The notes under the pieces were generated by a model. It saw only the letters and a list, made by a program, of their open reading frames with translations. It was not told where the DNA came from and searched no databases. A stretch of DNA of 64,000 bases from Methylobacterium sp. SyP6R (GTDB lineage: Bacteria > Pseudomonadota > Alphaproteobacteria > Rhizobiales > Beijerinckiaceae), in NCBI RefSeq assembly GCF_019216885.1, contig NZ_JAAQRC020000002.1, forward strand, positions 1-64,000. Reading direction: 5' to 3'. Made by a program: the position numbers and the translations under genes. Below are positions 27,228-36,613 of the stretch, piece by piece (the first letter of the stretch is position 1; every line of letters begins with the position of its first letter).

Positions 27228-27358
27228 ACCTCATCCTGAGGTGTCAGTCGATCGGAGATCGACTGACCTCGAAGGAGGCTTCCAGATGCCTCTGCGATCC
27301 CTGGAGCCCTCCTTCGAGGTCAGCCGATTTTCAATCGGCTAACACCTCAGGATGAGGT
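27228..27358. repeat. Family R palindromic repeat, copy 3
   Basis: Ends ACCTCATCCTGAGGTG and CACCTCAGGATGAGGT; interior GATCGACTGACCTCGAAGGA and CTCCTTCGAGGTCAGCCGAT. It is located just upstream of the XRE gene's promoter region. Confidence 0.9.
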
Positions 27359-27477
27359 AGAATGATGAGGCGATCCTGCCTTACTCAAATAATTTGTAGA
27401 AAATTCTGCTCACACAGGCTATGAACTTTATTCGGCCATCTGACCGTTCGTTTGGATGCTGCGGAGCCGACACCTTT

Positions 27478-27519
27478 CGGGTCATTCCGGGCTCCGCTCC
27501 GCGGCCCCGGAATGACCCG
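27478..27519. repeat. Perfect 14-base inverted repeat near LysR gene end
   Basis: CGGGTCATTCCGGG (27478-27491) and CCCGGAATGACCCG (27506-27519) are exact inverses with a 14-base spacer. It lies just past the stop of the reverse-strand LysR gene. It could be a terminator without a U-tract or a short REP-like element. Confidence 0.7.
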
Positions 27520-27566
27520 GAGGGTGTAAATTCCATCAAGGACGTCGAACAGGCTCCGAGTTCGTC

Positions 27567-28517
27567 TCACGCCCTCTCGAAGCACGCCCGCTTCAAGCCG
27601 AGTTCCGGATAGAGCCCGTCGACCTTCGCGACGTCGGCACGCATCTCGGCGACGATCCAGTCGCGCACGGCGGCGACCGAGCGGCGCAGGGGCCGAGAGC
27701 GCAGGTGGATGAGCTGGCATTCCCGCGCCGTGCGGGTGAGGCGGGAGGCGGCCGGCACGAGGTCGCCGGTCGAGAGCCAGTGCGAGACCACGCTGGCCCA
27801 GCCGAGCGCCACGCCCTGGCCGAGGAGGGCGGCCTGCAGCACCACCGCGTAATCCGAGAAGTTGAGCGAGGCCCGAGAGCCGTTCCAGTCCGGCCCGGGA
27901 TCGACCCCGCCGGTCCACATCGGCGAGGTGGCGGTGAGGTTGACGAAGGTGGTGCGGCTGTCGGGATCGGCTTCCCGCCCCGCAAGGTAGGCCGGGCTGC
28001 AGACCGGCAGCATCACCTCGTTCATCAGGAATACCGCCTCGTGGTCGAGGTCGGGCCCCTCGACGAAGCGCATGCCGAGATCGACGTCGTCGACCGGCCC
28101 GGCGAGCGCCCCCGGGATCAGCTGGAAGCGGAAATCGACCGACGGAAACGCTTCCTGCAGCGTGTTGATCCGCGGCATCAGCCAGTGGGTGGTGAAGGCC
28201 GAGGACAGGGAGAGCGTCACCGTGTCGATGCCGGTGCGGCGGATGTCGATCTCGCGGAGCGCCGCCTCGATGCCCCGGAAGCCCTTCGCCACCCGGCGAT
28301 GCAGGATCGCACCGTCCTCGGTGAGCGCGATGCCTTCGCCCGAGCGGTCGATCAGGCGCACGCCGAGATGGCGTTCGAGCTGCGCCATCGCCTTGCTGAC
28401 CGCCGGCTGCGTCACGTTCAGCTCGGCCGCCGCCCGTGTGAAGCTCAGGTTGCGCGCCACGGCCTCGAACACGAACAGGGCGTGGTTGGAGGGCAGCATG
28501 CGGCGGAGCGGGTTCAT
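27567..28517 (-). CDS. LysR-family transcriptional regulator (GcvA-like)
   Basis: A 316-aa regulator with an N-terminal HTH (LSFTRAAAELNVTQPAVSKAM near residues 24-45) and a LysR effector-binding domain containing the GcvA-type DVDLGMRFVEGPD segment near residue 140. No divergent partner is adjacent: upstream (higher coordinates) are three small genes on the same strand. Target and effector are unknown. The start at 28517 is the normal distance from the HTH for this subgroup. Confidence 0.88.
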   Translation of the reverse strand: MNPLRRMLPSNHALFVFEAVARNLSFTRAAAELNVTQPAVSKAMAQLERHLGVRLIDRSGEGIALTEDGAILHRRVAKGFRGIEAALREIDIRRTGIDTVTLSLSSAFTTHWLMPRINTLQEAFPSVDFRFQLIPGALAGPVDDVDLGMRFVEGPDLDHEAVFLMNEVMLPVCSPAYLAGREADPDSRTTFVNLTATSPMWTGGVDPGPDWNGSRASLNFSDYAVVLQAALLGQGVALGWASVVSHWLSTGDLVPAASRLTRTARECQLIHLRSRPLRRSVAAVRDWIVAEMRADVAKVDGLYPELGLKRACFERA

Positions 28518-28526
28518 AGTCGCACC

Positions 28527-28886
28527 TCAGGCCTCGCTGTCACGCGCCGGGGCCGGCCCGGCCGCGGCATCCCCCGGCTCGGGGTCGAGGCCGACCGGCG
28601 GCCCCGGCCGCGTCGCGCTCTCGATGATGGCCTCCCACGACTTGCCCCGCACCCTCAGGAAGTCGATCGAGGGGCCGAGTGCGTTGCCGTAGACCCGGAC
28701 CGTCCGCTCGACGATGCGGGTGCGGTAGGGCTCCGGCGTCAGGGCCTTGAAGTGGGCCGCCAGGCGCAGGCGCTCGGCATGCACCGCGCGCGCGATGGCT
28801 TCGGCCGGCAGGCCGTCGCGGCGCAAGGCGGCCACGCGCTCGCGCAAGTCGGCCACGGCCGCCTCGTAGCGGGCGCGAAGAGGCAT
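28527..28886 (-). CDS. Hypothetical protein, helical, Ala/Arg-rich
   Basis: A 119-aa protein from the ATG at 28886; a TTG at 28910 overlapping the upstream stop would add eight residues. The first 60 residues are predicted strongly helical (YEAAVADLRERVAALRRDG), the middle reads IVERTVRVYGNALGPSIDFL, and the C-terminus is Pro/Ala-rich and disordered. No family is recognised. It sits in a row of small genes with the acidic 57-aa protein and the DUF3309 protein. Confidence 0.6.
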   Translation of the reverse strand: MPLRARYEAAVADLRERVAALRRDGLPAEAIARAVHAERLRLAAHFKALTPEPYRTRIVERTVRVYGNALGPSIDFLRVRGKSWEAIIESATRPGPPVGLDPEPGDAAAGPAPARDSEA

Positions 28887-28906
28887 CGGCCCGGCGCCGC
28901 CCCCGG

Positions 28907-29080
28907 TCAAGCCGGGTCGTTCTCCTTCGGGTCGAAGGGCTTGGCGCGCTCGTCGTCGGGCGATTGCGCGTCCGGATCGAGGCGGCCGTCGACGAGGCGA
29001 TCGTCGCTCCGCGGCTGCGTTTGTCCAGCGTCGCGCTTGGTCTCCCGGTCGTCCTCGGCCCCGGGCTTCTCGTCAGGCAT
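28907..29080 (-). CDS. Small acidic hydrophilic protein
   Basis: A 57-aa, highly charged protein (MPDEKPGAEDDRETKRDAG...) with no hydrophobic core, probably disordered. A GGAAGGAG ribosome site precedes the ATG, supporting translation. Similar short acidic proteins often follow stress-related genes in these bacteria; function is unknown. Confidence 0.6.
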   Translation of the reverse strand: MPDEKPGAEDDRETKRDAGQTQPRSDDRLVDGRLDPDAQSPDDERAKPFDPKENDPA

Positions 29081-29210
29081 GGGCGTCTCCTTCCGAGAGC
29101 GGCAGATAGGGCGGACTCGGGCCAGGGGCGATGCGCCCGGCGCTCCGCCGCAGGACAGGACCACCCGCCGCAGGTGTTCGGGCGACGGCGGATGGCCGGG
29201 CCGAGGCGGA

Positions 29211-29369
29211 TCAGATGGTGATGCGGCCGGTGAGCAGGAGCACGACCAGGATGATCAGCAGGATGCCGCCGATGCCGAGACCGCCGGTGCGGTACCGACC
29301 ACCGCCGTAGAAGCTGCCGCCGCCACCGAAGAGCAGGATGAGCAGGATGAGGATGATCAGAAGAGTCAT
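29211..29369 (-). CDS. DUF3309 small membrane protein
   Basis: A 52-aa protein with two hydrophobic segments (MTLLIILILLILL and IGGILLIILVVLLLTG) flanking a Gly-rich FGGGGSFYGGGRYRTGG hinge, the pattern of the DUF3309 family. AAGGAC lies upstream of the ATG. Its role is unknown; members are tiny inner-membrane proteins common in hyphomicrobia. Confidence 0.85.
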   Translation of the reverse strand: MTLLIILILLILLFGGGGSFYGGGRYRTGGLGIGGILLIILVVLLLTGRITI

Positions 29370-29605
29370 AGGTGGCAGTCCTTACGGCCAAGCTGGCTGA
29401 CCGGAGAAATGCCGTCGGGGTGCTTTTCGTTCCATGGGGCCGGCGGTCTTTATCGGTCGATGACGCTGCCCGGGCACGCCGTCGTTCGGATTGAGAGGGG
29501 GGAATCGGCGGCCCGACGGGGCGCTACGCCGATCGCTGGCCGGCTCGCCCGGCGGATCACGAGACACGGCAGGGCGGTTCATCGGCGGCGCCGGTCCCAC
29601 TCGTG

Positions 29606-29726
29606 ACCTCATCCTGAGGTGTGAGCGAAGCGAGCCTCGTAGGAGGGCTCCAGGAGCTTCAGGTCTATCTGGATCCCTCCTTCGAGGTCAGTCGATCTTC
29701 GATCGACCAACACCTCAGGATGAGGT
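29606..29726. repeat. Family R palindromic repeat, copy 4
   Basis: Outer arms ACCTCATCCTGAGGTG and CACCTCAGGATGAGGT. Here the left interior is GAGCGAAGCGAGCCTCGTAG, a variant also seen as GTTCGCTTCGCTCTC in copy 5. It lies in the 445-base gap between the DUF3309 gene and the hybrid kinase stop. Confidence 0.9.
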
Positions 29727-29814
29727 CGCGAGTGGGAAATCTTGAGCCAAGACTTGGCTTCTGCGTGCCTCGATCCGTGTCTTGTATCGTGCTGCAATGT
29801 GATCGGGCCGTGCT

Positions 29815-32800
29815 CTAGATCGCCCCGACCTTCGCCCGCAGGCCGAGCATCTGGTGCAGGATGCGGCCGAGCTGCTCGGCCGAATAGGGCTTGTGCAAGA
29901 GCTCGAAGCCGTGGGCATCCGATCGGGCGAGGACGTGGCTGTAGCCCGAGGTCAGCACCACGGGCAGGTGCGGCGAGCGGTTCCGCAACTCCTGCGCCAG
30001 GGCGACGCCGCCCATGCCCGGCATCACGACGTCGGAGAACACCAGATCGAACCGGCTCACCCCGCGGCCGATTTCCTCCAGCGCCTCCTCGGCATTGGCG
30101 GCCCAGACCGGCCGGTAGCCGAGATCCTCCAGGATCTGGGTCGCGAACTGGCCGACGCCGACATTGTCCTCGACCACGAGGATCCGCTGGCCGGTGCCGA
30201 GGGGGGCTAGGCCGTCCTCCTGCGCAGGACGGTCGCCGGTCGCCCGGTCCTCGGAGACCACTTCCGGCAGGTAGAGCGTGAAGGTGGTCCCCCGCCCGGG
30301 GGTGCTGCGCACGTCGACGTCGCCGCCCGATTGCTTGGCGAAGCCGAAGACCTGGGACAGACCCAGCCCCGTGCCCTTGCCGATCTCCTTCGTGGTGAAG
30401 AACGGCTCGAAGATCCGGCCGATCTCATCGGGCGGGATGCCCGTGCCGGTATCGGTCAGCGCCACGGCGGCGAACGGCTTGTGCGATCCGGCATGGCCGC
30501 GGATCGGGGGCAGAGCCGAACCGCAGGACACCCGCAGGGTCAGCGTGCCCTCGCCGTCCATCGCGTCGCGGGCATTGATCGCCATGTTGACGAGCGCGGT
30601 CTCGAACTGGCTCAGATCCGCCCGGATCAGGCAGGGCGCGCCCGGCACCTCGGTGACGACGCGCACCCGCGCGCCGGTGAGCGTATCGAGCATGTCGGCG
30701 ATGCCCCGCACCTTCTGGCCGACATCGAAGACCTCCGGCTTGAGGGCCTGGCGCCGGGCGAAGGCCAGCAGCTGGCCGGTGAGCTTGGCGGCCCGCTCGA
30801 CGGTGTCGGAGACCGCTTCGAGGTAGCGGCGCTTGCGTGCCTCCGGCAGGTCGGGCCGGCGCAGGAAGTCGACCGAGGAACGGATGATGGTGAGCAGGTT
30901 GTTGAAGTCGTGCGCCACCCCGCCGGTGAGCTGCCCCACAGCTTCGAGCTTCTGCGACTGGCGCAGGGCCTCCTGGGCCTGGGCGAGCTCGGCCTGGCCG
31001 CGCAGCCGGTCGGTCACGTCCATGACGAACTGGTAGCAGCCGGTGCGCGCGCCGGTCGCGTCGCGTAAGGTGCGGAAGCTGATCTGGTAGGCGGCGCGGG
31101 CGCGGCGGGGATCGCCGTATTCCTCGACCACGGTGATCTCCTCGCCGGCCAAGCCCCGGCCCCAGCCGGCCCGTACCTGGGCCTGATGCTCGGGCTGGTC
31201 GGCCAGCAGGGCGAGCATGTTGTCGCCGACTCTCGGTCTCACGCCGTAGATGCGCTCGAACTCGTCGGCATTGGCCTTGTTGATGGCGAGGATGGTGTAG
31301 TCGAGGTCGGCCGCCATCACCATGATGTCGGTGCGCTCGACGATGGTGGCCAGCAGGTTGCGTTCCGCCGTCCGCTCGGAGACCTGCTGTTCCAGGGTCT
31401 CGTTGAGTTCCTGTAGGCGGCGCTCGCTCTCGGCCAGGCGGTGCTCGGTCTCCTTGCGCCGGCTCAGATCGACCGTCACGACCAGGAAGTTCTTGAAGCG
31501 GCCCTCCGCGTCGTCGAGGCGCCGGATGCTGGTATTGGCCCAGATCGCGGTGCCGTCCGGGCGCCGGTAGCGCTTGTCGAGGGAGGTGCTGCGTCCCGTC
31601 CCGATCGTCTCCGCGACCGCCGCCAGGCTCGGCGACAGGTCGTCCGGGTCGGTGACGGCGGTGAAGTCGAGCCCCAGCAGGTCGTCGGCGGATCGTCCGA
31701 GGATGCGGCAGAGTTCGGTGTTCACCCGCAGGAAGCGGCCCTCGGCGCTGACCTCGGACAGGCCGACGGAGGCACCGTTGAAGATCGCCGCCAGGCGCTC
31801 CTCGCTCTCGCTCAGGGCCGTCTCGGCCCGGCCGCGCTCGATCGCCGCCTTGACCCGCTCTCCGACCTCCCGGATCAGGTTTTCCTCGGCCTGGGTCCAG
31901 GCGCGCGGGGTCGCGCTCTGCACGGCCCAGAGCCCCACCCACCGCTCTTCCCGGAACAGGATGACGTCGACATAGGCGGCGACCTGGCGCGACGTTAGGC
32001 CGGCTCTCGCCTCCTCGCCGAACCGCGGGTCCGCGGCGATGTCGCCGACCGCGACGACCGCGTTGTGGCGGTAGGCCGCCAGCAGGTCCGGGCCGAAATC
32101 CGCCAGCGAGTGCGTCCCGACGAGCGATACGACGCCCTTCGTATAGTCCCGCTCGACCGTCATCAGGCTGCCGGCGATCTCGGCGTAGAAGACCCGGGTG
32201 GCCCCGACCCGCTCGCCGAGACGGCGGGCCGCGACCTCGGCGATGTCCGTCGGCGCGGTCAGCGGCCGCAGCGCGTCGCTGAGGTCGAGCAGGAAGGATT
32301 GCCGCTCCTCGTTGTCGTGGACCTCCCTCCGCGTCCCGCCCGTGACCGCGGGGGAATGGCCCGGGATCGCCGGGCAGGCGCCGGAGAGACCCTCGACCCG
32401 CCCGGCCGCATCGCGGACCGGCGCGAAGAAGAGGGAGAACCGCGCCGCCTCGTGCTCGTCGTCCCGCTCCAGGGTGTGCATGGCGGCGTCCGTATGGACC
32501 GGGCGGCCGGACGCGGCCTCGTTCACCAGGGGTTCGAGACCGGCCCTGATGTCGGACCAGACCTCGAGATAGTCGCGCCCGAGGGCCGCCGGATGCCTGT
32601 CCCCGAGGATGCCGGCGTAGAGGAGCGTCCGCCCGCTCCCCCAGACGAGGAACATCGGCTGGTGCGAGGCGAGCATCGTGCCGACGAGCGTCGCCAGGGA
32701 GCACGGCCAGGTCGCGGGCTCGCCGAGCGGCGAGGCGCTCCAATCGTGCCCGCGGATGAGCGCGCTCATCCTGCTGCCGTCGGCGAGGAAGGCCGGGACG

Positions 32801-32829
32801 TAGAGAATGGCATCGGATCTGCCGTGCAT
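29815..32829 (-). CDS. Hybrid sensor histidine kinase (PAS-GAF-PAS-PAS-HisKA-HATPase-REC)
   Basis: A 1004-aa soluble sensor kinase, taking the ATG at 32829 (MHGRSDAI...). The order is a PAS-like region (about 20-140, starting HDWSASPLGEPATWP), GAF (about 185-335), two PAS domains (about 355-480 and 510-635), HisKA with phospho-acceptor H640 in GGVAHDFNNLL, a HATPase_c domain (FFTTKEIGKGTGLGLSQV) and a C-terminal receiver with phospho-acceptor D933 (FSDVVMPGMGG). No membrane segment is seen. The class resembles light- or redox-sensing hybrid kinases of alphaproteobacteria, but no chromophore Cys can be asserted here. No response regulator is adjacent. Confidence 0.9.
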   Translation of the reverse strand: MHGRSDAILYVPAFLADGSRMSALIRGHDWSASPLGEPATWPCSLATLVGTMLASHQPMFLVWGSGRTLLYAGILGDRHPAALGRDYLEVWSDIRAGLEPLVNEAASGRPVHTDAAMHTLERDDEHEAARFSLFFAPVRDAAGRVEGLSGACPAIPGHSPAVTGGTRREVHDNEERQSFLLDLSDALRPLTAPTDIAEVAARRLGERVGATRVFYAEIAGSLMTVERDYTKGVVSLVGTHSLADFGPDLLAAYRHNAVVAVGDIAADPRFGEEARAGLTSRQVAAYVDVILFREERWVGLWAVQSATPRAWTQAEENLIREVGERVKAAIERGRAETALSESEERLAAIFNGASVGLSEVSAEGRFLRVNTELCRILGRSADDLLGLDFTAVTDPDDLSPSLAAVAETIGTGRSTSLDKRYRRPDGTAIWANTSIRRLDDAEGRFKNFLVVTVDLSRRKETEHRLAESERRLQELNETLEQQVSERTAERNLLATIVERTDIMVMAADLDYTILAINKANADEFERIYGVRPRVGDNMLALLADQPEHQAQVRAGWGRGLAGEEITVVEEYGDPRRARAAYQISFRTLRDATGARTGCYQFVMDVTDRLRGQAELAQAQEALRQSQKLEAVGQLTGGVAHDFNNLLTIIRSSVDFLRRPDLPEARKRRYLEAVSDTVERAAKLTGQLLAFARRQALKPEVFDVGQKVRGIADMLDTLTGARVRVVTEVPGAPCLIRADLSQFETALVNMAINARDAMDGEGTLTLRVSCGSALPPIRGHAGSHKPFAAVALTDTGTGIPPDEIGRIFEPFFTTKEIGKGTGLGLSQVFGFAKQSGGDVDVRSTPGRGTTFTLYLPEVVSEDRATGDRPAQEDGLAPLGTGQRILVVEDNVGVGQFATQILEDLGYRPVWAANAEEALEEIGRGVSRFDLVFSDVVMPGMGGVALAQELRNRSPHLPVVLTSGYSHVLARSDAHGFELLHKPYSAEQLGRILHQMLGLRAKVGAI

Positions 32830-33231
32830 GACGTTCCGTCTCCGCCTCGCGCGCCCGCGGCGCGACCGGCCGACCTTGTGGCTGTCCGCCCGTCCGACCC
32901 ATCGCCGAACGGCCACGGCACCATGAGCGCCACCTCTTTGACATTTCGGTGGTGACGCGAGGGTGCCGCGGGCGGGTTCGGTCGCGGTCTCGGCCGGCGG
33001 GAGAGCCGGCACGCGCGTGCCGGCGATCCGCAGCTTGAGCGGTCTCACAAGGAGAGGCGGCTGTCAAAGCGGACGTCGCGGAAAGGAGGTTGTCGCGGTG
33101 GCGGTTCCTCAGGGCTCGGCGGACGGCCGCAAGATGCGGCAAAGGCATCATGCCCGCGATGGATCGAGAGCTCGTTCGAGCCATCGCCGTTGTTCCGTCT
33201 CACCCACGACCCCAAGGTAAGGTCGCGGATG

Positions 33232-33386
33232 AGACCAGCGGTCTTTGGAAACAGCCGTTGGCTCCGTCCTCGAATCGTCGCCAAGCTTTTGGTGCGATGT
33301 CGACAATCCGAGATGGGCCACGGCACCGTCGATCTCGGGCTTGACCGAGATCGAATCGATGCGTCGGCACCTCGGGCCGGTGGCAT
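33232..33386. repeat. Family D repeat, diverged copy 2
   Basis: Reads like the 18.4-kb copy (GGTCTTTGGAAACAGCCGTTGG, TCGCCAAGC, GAGATGGGCCACGG, then ATGCGTCGGCACCTCGGGCC) with decayed ends. It carries an extra perfect hairpin absent from copy 1: TCGATCTCGG (33329) and CCGAGATCGA (33345), with a six-base loop. It lies in the 674-base gap between the hybrid kinase start and msrB, which otherwise holds no gene I recognise. Confidence 0.65.
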
Positions 33387-33503
33387 GAAACGGACGATGT
33401 CCCGGCGGTTTCATCGCGCAAGGCAAACAAACCCTCACCGCACGATCGGATCGCAGGACCTCCAGGCCGCCGCCATCCGCCGCCTCGCGTCCGCCGGCCG
33501 TCT

Positions 33504-33950
33504 TCAGCGTTCCGCGACCTGGTCGAGATAGGCGCCGTAGCCCTCGTCCTCCATCCGCTCGCGGGGCACGAAGCGCAACGAGGCCGAGTTGATGCAGTAG
33601 CGCAGGCCGCCACGGTCCCGGGGACCGTCCGGGAAGACGTGCCCGAGATGGCTGTCGCCGTGCTTGGAGCGGACTTCGGTCCGGATCATGCCGTGGGTGG
33701 TGTCGCGCAGCTCCGCGACATGGGCCGGCTCGATCGGCTTGGTGAAGCTCGGCCAGCCGCAGCCGGATTCGTACTTGTCGGAGGAGGCGAAGAGCGGCTC
33801 GCCCGACACGATGTCGACGTAGATTCCGGGCTTCTTGTTCTCCAGGTACTCCCCGGTCCCGGGCCGCTCGGTCCCGTTCTGCTGCGTGACGCGGTATTGC
33901 TCGGGGGTGAGCCGGGCGATGGCGGCGTCGGTCTTCTCGTAGGTCGGCAT
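33504..33950 (-). CDS. msrB: Peptide-methionine (R)-S-oxide reductase
   Basis: Reduces the R form of methionine sulfoxide in oxidised proteins, using thioredoxin. The 148-aa product has the catalytic Cys119 in [11 protein letters not shown] and a probable resolving Cys64 in SGCGWPSF, plus [10 protein letters not shown]. The two CxxC zinc-binding pairs of E. coli MsrB are replaced (DIVS near residue 46), so this is the zinc-free type. It stands alone between the hybrid kinase and the AEC carrier, in the same orientation as both. It is probably cytoplasmic, as no signal peptide is visible. Confidence 0.95.
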   Translation of the reverse strand: MPTYEKTDAAIARLTPEQYRVTQQNGTERPGTGEYLENKKPGIYVDIVSGEPLFASSDKYESGCGWPSFTKPIEPAHVAELRDTTHGMIRTEVRSKHGDSHLGHVFPDGPRDRGGLRYCINSASLRFVPRERMEDEGYGAYLDQVAER

Positions 33951-34073
33951 TCGGCTGTCTCCGCGGCGTCTTCGTTCGACCGCAATATGGCGCTTGCGCA
34001 CCGCGACGACGACCGTCCCGTCATGCGCGGCGTGACGGGCGGGATGCACGGATGCGGCAGGTCGAGCCCCCGT

Positions 34074-35021
34074 TCAGGACGCGGCCGAGACGATCGCGGT
34101 GAGCGTCGCGACGGAGACGATCGTCGCGACCACCACCGTGGCGGCCGAGACCTCCATCATCGCGCCCGACCGGTGCGCGAGGAGGAACGCGTTCGCGCCC
34201 GTCGGCAGCGCGGCCGTCACCACCATGACGATCGCGGCCGGCTGCGGGATCCCCGCGACGGTCACCGCCAGGGCCATGCAGAGCGGCATGACCGCGAGCT
34301 TGATCACGACGGCGAGCAGGACGGGCGGGCCGACATGGCCCCGATGCAGGACCGGGAGCGAGGCGCCGAGGCTGATCAGCGCGAGGGCCGGCGCCGCGCC
34401 GGCGAGGAGTTCCAGCATCCGCCGGGGCGCCTCCGGGACGGGGAGGCCGGTCCCGTTCCAGACGGAGGCCGCCAGGATCGACGAGATGATCGGATTCTTC
34501 AGGCTGCCGACGACCGTGTCCCGCACCGTGGCGAGGAGACGCCGCTGCGGCCCGCCCCGGTCGAGCTCGACGAGGACCGTCGCCGCCGGCAAGAGGAGCA
34601 GCGAGTGGGCGGCGATGATCGACAGCAGGATGGCGAGCCCCGCGCCGCCCCAGACCGCCCCGACGATCGGGATGCCGAGCAGGACGGTATTGCCGAACGC
34701 CCCGTTCAGCCCGAACACCGCCGCCTGGGCGATCGTCATGCGCAAGAGCGCGAGGCCGAGGAGGACCGACAGGGCGAAGACCGGCAGCGCCACCGAGAAG
34801 TAGACGGCGATCACGTCGAGGCGCGGCGCCGTCCTGGCACCGACGATCGACAGGAACAGCAGCGAAGGCAGCAGGATCCAGAAGATCAGGCCGGTCAGGC
34901 CCCTGGTCTCGCTTCGGTCGACGATCCCGAAACGGACGATCAGGCGCCCGATCACGATCAGGCCGAAGACGGGAAGGATTACGGTGACGAGCGTCGACGC
35001 GATCGTCGCGAGGTTCGACAT
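34074..35021 (-). CDS. AEC-family membrane carrier
   Basis: A 315-aa integral membrane protein of the auxin-efflux-carrier (AEC) family, which in bacteria includes malonate, malate and other carboxylate transporters. About ten helices are visible, with GLNGAFGNTVLLGIPIV near residue 110 and the C-terminal ALPTGANAFLLAHR, the two conserved half-repeat motifs of the family. The ATG at 35021 starts at the first helix. Direction and substrate of transport are unknown; nothing in the context decides it. Confidence 0.88.
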   Translation of the reverse strand: MSNLATIASTLVTVILPVFGLIVIGRLIVRFGIVDRSETRGLTGLIFWILLPSLLFLSIVGARTAPRLDVIAVYFSVALPVFALSVLLGLALLRMTIAQAAVFGLNGAFGNTVLLGIPIVGAVWGGAGLAILLSIIAAHSLLLLPAATVLVELDRGGPQRRLLATVRDTVVGSLKNPIISSILAASVWNGTGLPVPEAPRRMLELLAGAAPALALISLGASLPVLHRGHVGPPVLLAVVIKLAVMPLCMALAVTVAGIPQPAAIVMVVTAALPTGANAFLLAHRSGAMMEVSAATVVVATIVSVATLTAIVSAAS

Positions 35022-35179
35022 GCTGTCGGGGTCCGGTCTGGGGAGGCGAGTGCTGCGACGTGGCCGGCAAGCGGAGAATGCGGGCTGTCGCATGCCGGCG
35101 ACGATCCCGGCAACGCCCGCGGGCCCTCAATGTCGCCCGGGACGGGAACCGGGGGCAGGGCGCGGAGCGTCGACAGCCC

Positions 35180-36502
35180 TCACCGCGCGGTCCGGCGCTG
35201 GAAGAGGCGCAACACCGCGTCGCCGCGGGCCACCGCGTCGTCGAGGGCGTGCTGCGGCGTCTTGGTGCCGGCGAGCGCCGCCTCGATCTCCTCGGCCCAG
35301 AGGTCGCGGATCTGCAGCATGTTGCCGAGCCGGATGCCGGCCGTGTCGCGGGTCGGCGGGTGGCGCGTGATCGCGTCGACGGCGACCCGGAGCATCGGGT
35401 GGCGGGCGTAGAAGCCGGACGCCTCCGCGTCGGCGAGGGCGGCCTTCGTCACCGGTACGTAGCCGGTGTTGCGGTAGAGGAGCGCCTGCGCCGGGAAGCT
35501 CAGCACGAAGTCGAGGAAGGCGGCGACGCCCTCGTAGTCCTGCGTCGTCTTGCCCTGCATGACGTAGAGCGAGCCGCCGCCCAGGACGGCGTTCCGGGGC
35601 GTGTCGACCACGTCGGGGTAATACGGCATCGGCCGGATCGTCCACCGGAACCGGTCCTGCGCGGCGATCGTCCCGTACAGGCTCGACGAGGTGAGGAAGA
35701 GGGCGCACTCGCCCGATGCGAACAGCGCCTCGCCGCGATTGGTCCGGCCCGCGTAGCGGAACGCCCCCTCCCGGGACAGATCGACGATATTCTGCAGGTG
35801 CCGGACCTGGAACGGCTTGTTGAAGACGAGTTCGACATCGAAACCGTCGAGCCCGTTGGACCGGGTCGCGATCGGTCTACCGTGCCAGGCCGACAACTGC
35901 TCGATATGCGCCCAGGTGGGCCAGGCGGTCGAGAGCGCGCAGCGGGACGGCTCGGCACGCTGCAGGGCGCGGGCGGCCTCGAAGACCTGCGGCCAGGTCT
36001 CGGGCAGGTGGTGGGGATCCAGCCCGGCGCCCTCGTAGCGGTCGAGGTTGATCCACATCACCATGGCGGAGATGTTGAAGGGCAGCGACAGCATGCTGCC
36101 GTCGCGGGCGAGGTAGTTCGTGGCGATCACCGGCAGGAAGGCGTCCGGCGCGATCGTCCGCCCGGCGGCGGCCATCACCTCCGAGACCGGCTTCACCGCG
36201 CCGATCGCCGCTGCCATGGTGCCGTTGCCGACTTCGAAGACCTGCAGGATGTGCGGCGCGGCCCCGGCGCGATAGGCCGCGATGCCGCCGTTGATCGTCT
36301 CGGCATAGGGCCCCTTGTAGATCGTGACGACCCGGTAGCCGCTCTGCGAGGCGTTGAACTCCTCGGCGATGCGCGCCACCAGGGCGCCGTTCGCCCCGTC
36401 GAGCGAGTGCCAGAGCTGAAGCTCGGTCACGGCACGGGCCGCGACCGGCGACAACGCCAGAAAGCAGGCGAGGAGGCGCGCGATCACGCGTCCTGTAAAC
36501 AT
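35180..36502 (-). CDS. UgpB-like periplasmic solute-binding protein
   Basis: A 440-aa family-1 extracellular solute-binding protein resembling the glycerol-3-phosphate binder UgpB. It has a signal peptide (hydrophobic ARLLACFLALSPVAARA, cleavage near residue 24), then TELQLWHSLDGANGALV, and the UgpB-like DPHHLPETWPQVFEAARAL near residue 165. GGGAGGA lies before the ATG at 36502. No permease or ATPase genes are adjacent; instead it lies 111 bases after a sensor kinase gene in the same direction. It may be a ligand-presenting partner of that kinase rather than part of an importer. Confidence 0.85.
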   Translation of the reverse strand: MFTGRVIARLLACFLALSPVAARAVTELQLWHSLDGANGALVARIAEEFNASQSGYRVVTIYKGPYAETINGGIAAYRAGAAPHILQVFEVGNGTMAAAIGAVKPVSEVMAAAGRTIAPDAFLPVIATNYLARDGSMLSLPFNISAMVMWINLDRYEGAGLDPHHLPETWPQVFEAARALQRAEPSRCALSTAWPTWAHIEQLSAWHGRPIATRSNGLDGFDVELVFNKPFQVRHLQNIVDLSREGAFRYAGRTNRGEALFASGECALFLTSSSLYGTIAAQDRFRWTIRPMPYYPDVVDTPRNAVLGGGSLYVMQGKTTQDYEGVAAFLDFVLSFPAQALLYRNTGYVPVTKAALADAEASGFYARHPMLRVAVDAITRHPPTRDTAGIRLGNMLQIRDLWAEEIEAALAGTKTPQHALDDAVARGDAVLRLFQRRTAR

Positions 36503-36613
36503 GGGCCGTCCTCCCCAGGGCATTTTCCGACGAAGTGAATACCGTTCGTCGAAGAAAATGTGGCAGACAAAGACCGAGAGCGCTTCGCGATTGCAGCGCG
36601 ATCGTGAAGCGCT

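Noticed and set aside
30425..33184. A 919-codon reverse-strand reading overlapping the hybrid kinase
   Set aside because: Low-complexity Arg/Gly/Ala sequence in another frame of the kinase gene, with no recognisable domain.
33639..35411. A 590-codon forward reading over msrB and the AEC carrier
   Set aside because: Asp/Arg-rich antisense of two well-supported genes.
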